Shown in pieces: positions 61,310 through 64,000 of a stretch of DNA of 64,000 nucleotides (its first letter is position 1; the number at the start of each line of letters is the position of its first letter). The stretch comes from Bin5 sp965242905. Lineage in GTDB: Bacteria; Chloroflexota; Anaerolineae; Caldilineales; Caldilineaceae. A program made the position numbers and the translations under genes. The stretch covers positions 62,001 through 126,000 of the forward strand of contig CBDETM010000002.1 of NCBI GenBank assembly GCA_965242905.1, given 5' to 3'. Below the pieces are notes generated by a model. It did not search any database. It was not told the origin of the DNA and saw only the letters and a program-made list of their open reading frames with translations.

Positions 61310-61345
61310 GATCCGCGAAGTGAGGCGAAGGGGCGCGACGAACAG
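61310..61345. repeat. CGCGAAG dispersed repeat
   Basis: GATCCGCGAAGTGAGGCGAAGGGGCGCGACGAAC, a degenerate member of the family seen at 35522, 36721, 38475, 45090 and 49832. Confidence 0.6.
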
Positions 61346-61405
61346 CGAAGACGTATTAGGTTTGAGGAGTCGGGTGGCAGGTTGTGCCTGTTTGACTGCT
61401 TTCTT

Positions 61406-62371
61406 TCAGCGCTCCTGGAGGGGGGTCCAGCCGCGGCCGGGTGTGTTGGGGCGGGTTGTTTCGTAGCGCTGGCGGAGCTGTCTGAACTGGTCGGCGGAGT
61501 GGATTTCGCGGGCGGGATCGTTTTGGTCGCGGATGACGAAGTCGGCTTCGGGGGGGTAGCAGGCCATGGTTACGGGGTCGCGTTCGGTGGTGTAGGCGGC
61601 GGGTTCTTCGTCGATGTTGTTGGGGACGTGGGCGCTCTGGTAGCGGAGGTCGATGCTCCAGCGGACCACGTCTGTGGTGTTGGCGAAAGAGGCGTGGGGG
61701 GTGAGGTTGGTGAGGAGGAGGGCGTCGCCGGCCTTCATGGGGACGGGGACGGGTTCGACTGCGGGCAGGTCTTCGTCCGGGACTTCGAGGAAGCCGGCGT
61801 GTCCTTCGGTGTAGTGGCGGAGGATGCCGGTCTTGTGCACGGTTGGCATGACGTGGAGGCAGCCGTTTTCAAGGGTGGCGTCGACGAGGGGGACCCAGCA
61901 GGTGACGATGAGGTGGCGGTCGCAGTGGGCGAGGAAATAGCCGGAGTCCTGGTGCCAGGGGACTTCGCCGCGGTCCCAGCCGGGGAGCTTGGGGCGGATG
62001 CGATAGACGGATGAGCCGATGATGTCAGGTCCGACGAGGCTTTCGATGCAGGAGAGGAGGGCGGGGTGGCGGATGGTCTGCAGCATGGCGGGGCCGTTAT
62101 AGCCGCCGCCGCCTTTGCCCATCACCTGGCGTGTGATTTCTTCGCCGGCGGCTGGGTTGTCGGCGTGGATGCGGGCGAGGCGGAGGCCGAAGGGCTGGTC
62201 GGCGTGGATGTCGGTCAACTCGCCGGCGGCCTGCAGTTCGCGGGCGGCCTGATCGATGATCTCGGTGAGGGCGTCCTGGAGCGGTTTGAGGTCTTCGGGG
62301 GTGAAGAGGCCGGATTTGAGCAGGTAGCCCTGGCGGTGGAATTTGGCTTGTTCTTGGGAGGAGAGGCTCAT
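61406..62371 (-). CDS. Phytanoyl-CoA dioxygenase (PhyH) family protein
   Basis: A 321-residue Fe(II)/2-oxoglutarate oxygenase. The triad is H140-Q141-D142 (PWHQDSGYF), H226 (LTPHASFAN) and R237 (DVVRWSIDLRY). The core NGCLHVMPTVHKTG departs from the usual PGSH but keeps the jelly-roll. Its C-terminal extension of about 80 residues (ERDPVTMACYPPEADFVIRDQ...) is longer than in the other copies. It resembles the PhyH at 30879-31733. No strong ribosome binding site was seen. It lies between the WS/DGAT gene and the second ABC permease pair. Confidence 0.9.
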   Translation of the reverse strand: MSLSSQEQAKFHRQGYLLKSGLFTPEDLKPLQDALTEIIDQAARELQAAGELTDIHADQPFGLRLARIHADNPAAGEEITRQVMGKGGGGYNGPAMLQTIRHPALLSCIESLVGPDIIGSSVYRIRPKLPGWDRGEVPWHQDSGYFLAHCDRHLIVTCWVPLVDATLENGCLHVMPTVHKTGILRHYTEGHAGFLEVPDEDLPAVEPVPVPMKAGDALLLTNLTPHASFANTTDVVRWSIDLRYQSAHVPNNIDEEPAAYTTERDPVTMACYPPEADFVIRDQNDPAREIHSADQFRQLRQRYETTRPNTPGRGWTPLQER

Positions 62372-62817
62372 AATTCGTGTCCGGTTTCTTTCTCGCAGTG
62401 TAACTGTTAAGTCATGGTTTGCGTGCGAACTCTCTGAATCACGACAGGCGGATAGTCAGGATTTCTGAAGCGGGCTCTTGATGGTACTGGCGAGACCTAC
62501 GGGGCCTGTTTGGAACTTGCATCGCCTGCCTTTGCGGACGTTTGCTTGCCCTGGCTCATGCCCGGAACCAGCGAAGACTCGGGAATTGGCGGTATGCATT
62601 CTTTCGCAGGCGTCCCGGGCGGCTTGGCGGCACACGGGTGGTGGGGGGCAATGAAGGGAGCGTTGCGGGATCCATCCCGCCGCGCAAGGGAGGGCCGCAG
62701 GCCCGACCGCCCAAAAGCAAGGAAAGGGTAACACACTTTCTGTGCCGCACCCTGGACCGCGAATTGAAAAAGGCTGCGTATAGATTCTACAATCTTGAAT
62801 CGTTTTTCTCAAGTAAT
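62372..62817. repeat. Intergenic region with partial repeat copy E
   Basis: The 62648-62712 stretch (GCGTTGCGGGATCCATCCCGC, then GCAAGGGAGGGCCGCAGGCCC and GACCGCCC) is a diverged copy of the core hairpins. No gene is supported; frames through it are repeat shadows. Confidence 0.65.
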
Positions 62818-63657
62818 TCAGCCGCGCAGGGCGCCAACGGTCAGCCCCTGCATAAAGTTGCGCTGCATGGAAGTAAACAGGATGAGGACGGGCAAGGCGG
62901 AAAGAAAGGAGCCGGCCATTACGATCCCATACTCCATGCGGTAAGTCCCCACCATTCCTGCCAGGATGACCGGCAACGTCTGGAGCTCGCGCGTGCGCAG
63001 GATTACGAGCGGCCACACGAAGTCATTCCACGAGTTCAGGAAAGCGAGTACGGCGAGCACGGCCATGGCGGGAGCGGCCAGTGGCCTTGCGACGCGCCAG
63101 AACGCGCCGAATTCAGTTGTGCCGTCAATGCGAGCGGCGTCCAGCAGTTCATCGGGAATCGATTCCATGTTCTGCTTCATGAAGAAGATGCCAAAGGCAC
63201 CGACGATGCCCGGCAGAAGGACGCCGATGTAGCTGTCGACCAGCTTCAGCCGAATTGCGAGGACGAAGAGGGGGACAAAGAGCGTGTATCCCGGCACCAT
63301 CATTGAACCGAGTAGCAGGAGAAAGAGCAGGTTCTTCAGGCGGAACTCATACTTGGCGAAAGCGTAACCGGCGAGGGAGCAGAAAAACAGGTAGAGCAAG
63401 GTATGGACGACAGCCAGAAAGGTGCTGTTGAGGAAGTGGCGCAGGAAATCGAATTCAACAAAAAGATTGACATAGTTCCCGAAAACAAGCTCATCGGGGA
63501 TAAAGGTGGGCGGGTTGCGAAAGATCTCAGACTGCTTCTTGAGTGAGGCACCTATCATCCACAAGAATGGGATGGACATGTAGAGCAAGGCGCCAGCCAG
63601 GAAAAGGTGGGCAGCTACCGCTTCTATTCTGGGCCAGAGTTTCGGACTGGTTCGCAT
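62818..63657 (-). CDS. Carbohydrate ABC transporter permease, MalG/UgpE type
   Basis: A 279-residue inner-membrane permease with about six helices. The EAA loop reads ELLDAARIDGTTEFGAFWRVARPL, and the C-terminus is MQRNFMQGLTVGALRG. Its ATG is 1 nt after the stop of the upstream permease gene, so the pair is coupled. Sequence differs clearly from the permease at 19539-20444, so this is a second, separate sugar importer whose binding protein must lie beyond the window. Confidence 0.92.
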   Translation of the reverse strand: MRTSPKLWPRIEAVAAHLFLAGALLYMSIPFLWMIGASLKKQSEIFRNPPTFIPDELVFGNYVNLFVEFDFLRHFLNSTFLAVVHTLLYLFFCSLAGYAFAKYEFRLKNLLFLLLLGSMMVPGYTLFVPLFVLAIRLKLVDSYIGVLLPGIVGAFGIFFMKQNMESIPDELLDAARIDGTTEFGAFWRVARPLAAPAMAVLAVLAFLNSWNDFVWPLVILRTRELQTLPVILAGMVGTYRMEYGIVMAGSFLSALPVLILFTSMQRNFMQGLTVGALRG

Positions 63658-63658
63658 G

Positions 63659-64000
63659 TCAGCTGCGCCCGAAGGCCCCGAAGAACTTGAGTTGCAGAAG
63701 GGTCAGGATGAAGATGATGACGGCCAGTATATAGCCGACAGCCGACGCGTAGCCCATGCGAAGATAAGAGAAGCCGACGCGGTAGAGATAGTTGGCGATG
63801 GTCAGACTGGCGTTGTTTGGGCCTCCTCCGGCCAGAAGCAAGGGTTCGGCGAAGAACTGGAATGAGCCAATAATTGTCACGACGACGACGAAGAGGCTGA
63901 CCGGCCGCAACAGGGGCAGGGTAATCTGCCAGAACGTTGTCCAGCGGCCGGCGCCATCAACAGATGCGGCCTCGTAGACGTCGGTGGGGATGCTCTGAAG
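63659..64000 (-). CDS. Carbohydrate ABC transporter permease, MalF/UgpA type (partial)
   Basis: The last 113 residues of a MalF-type permease; the gene runs off the right window edge. The EAA loop is complete (VYEAASVDGAGRWTTFWQITLPLL), and two C-terminal helices follow (SLFVVVVTIIGSFQFF and VGYILAVIIFILTLLQL), with GGGPNNASLT between them. It overlaps nothing and precedes the MalG-type permease by 1 nt. Confidence 0.9.
   Translation of the reverse strand, partial: LQSIPTDVYEAASVDGAGRWTTFWQITLPLLRPVSLFVVVVTIIGSFQFFAEPLLLAGGGPNNASLTIANYLYRVGFSYLRMGYASAVGYILAVIIFILTLLQLKFFGAFGRS

Noticed and set aside
62456..63016. 186-codon minus-strand frame over the repeat and permease end
   Set aside because: Runs across repeat copy E and in the wrong frame of the permease gene.

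Overview
This is a GC-rich chromosomal window whose gene content suggests a member of the Chloroflexota (Caldilineae/Anaerolineae-like), possibly a marine or sponge-associated lineage. That assignment is inference. It rests on secreted SH3b proteins with Thr-Pro-rich linkers, dispersed GGCAGGC-type palindromes, carbohydrate ABC transporters with lipoprotein binding proteins, and a large expansion of phytanoyl-CoA dioxygenase (PhyH) genes with Gfo/Idh/MocA oxidoreductases. No rRNA or other phylogenetic marker is present to confirm it.

Layout. 1-4.9 kb: end of a membrane protein, a membrane-anchored zinc-metallopeptidase-like protein, a Gfo/Idh oxidoreductase, a PhyH and a SIMPL-domain protein. 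5.6-16 kb: a catabolic cluster with three PhyH genes, a DUF1445 (D-glutamate cyclase-like) protein, a Cys-nucleophile hydrolase, a galactonate-dehydratase-like enolase-superfamily enzyme, an M81/MlrC metallopeptidase and a second Gfo/Idh; an overlapping nucleotidyltransferase-like gene pair lies inside it. 16-19 kb: two secreted proteins sharing a roughly 95-residue repeat. 19.5-22.8 kb: a sugar ABC importer without an ATPase gene. 23-26.5 kb: a broken aldo/keto reductase, an AAA-ATPase/PIN gene pair and a HepT-like fragment. 26.7-27.6 kb: a 13-copy tandem array that truncates a VCBS/ASPIC lipoprotein gene. 28-31.7 kb: two BNR/sialidase genes and a PhyH. 32-49 kb: ThuA, an MDR dehydrogenase, a HEAT-repeat protein, an SH3b protein, a GMC oxidoreductase, two PhyH, an SDR/isomerase/Gfo cluster, and tandem desaturase-Rieske fusions. 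50-52 kb: a LysM L,D-transpeptidase and a decayed IS1595 transposase. 61-64 kb: the ninth PhyH and a second sugar ABC permease pair running off the window.

The standout is a 6,272-bp mobile element (53566-59837) inserted in a wax-ester-synthase/DGAT gene. It has perfect 24-bp terminal inverted repeats and 8-bp target duplications (AATCCGAT), and removing it with one duplication restores the host reading frame exactly. It encodes an IS1595-family transposase in its middle. Its cargo is two tandem tRNA-Gly(GCC) genes behind their own promoter and about nine small genes, several separated by intrinsic terminators. A second, slightly degenerate copy of the right terminal repeat lies 1.3 kb inside the right end, suggesting growth by end capture.

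Several dispersed repeat families fill the intergenic space: a palindromic core, GGCAGGC hairpins, CGCGAAGG decamers, AACTGCAG followed by CAGTAGT minisatellites, and a CTGAATCAGGA family. Some of them form or truncate gene ends.
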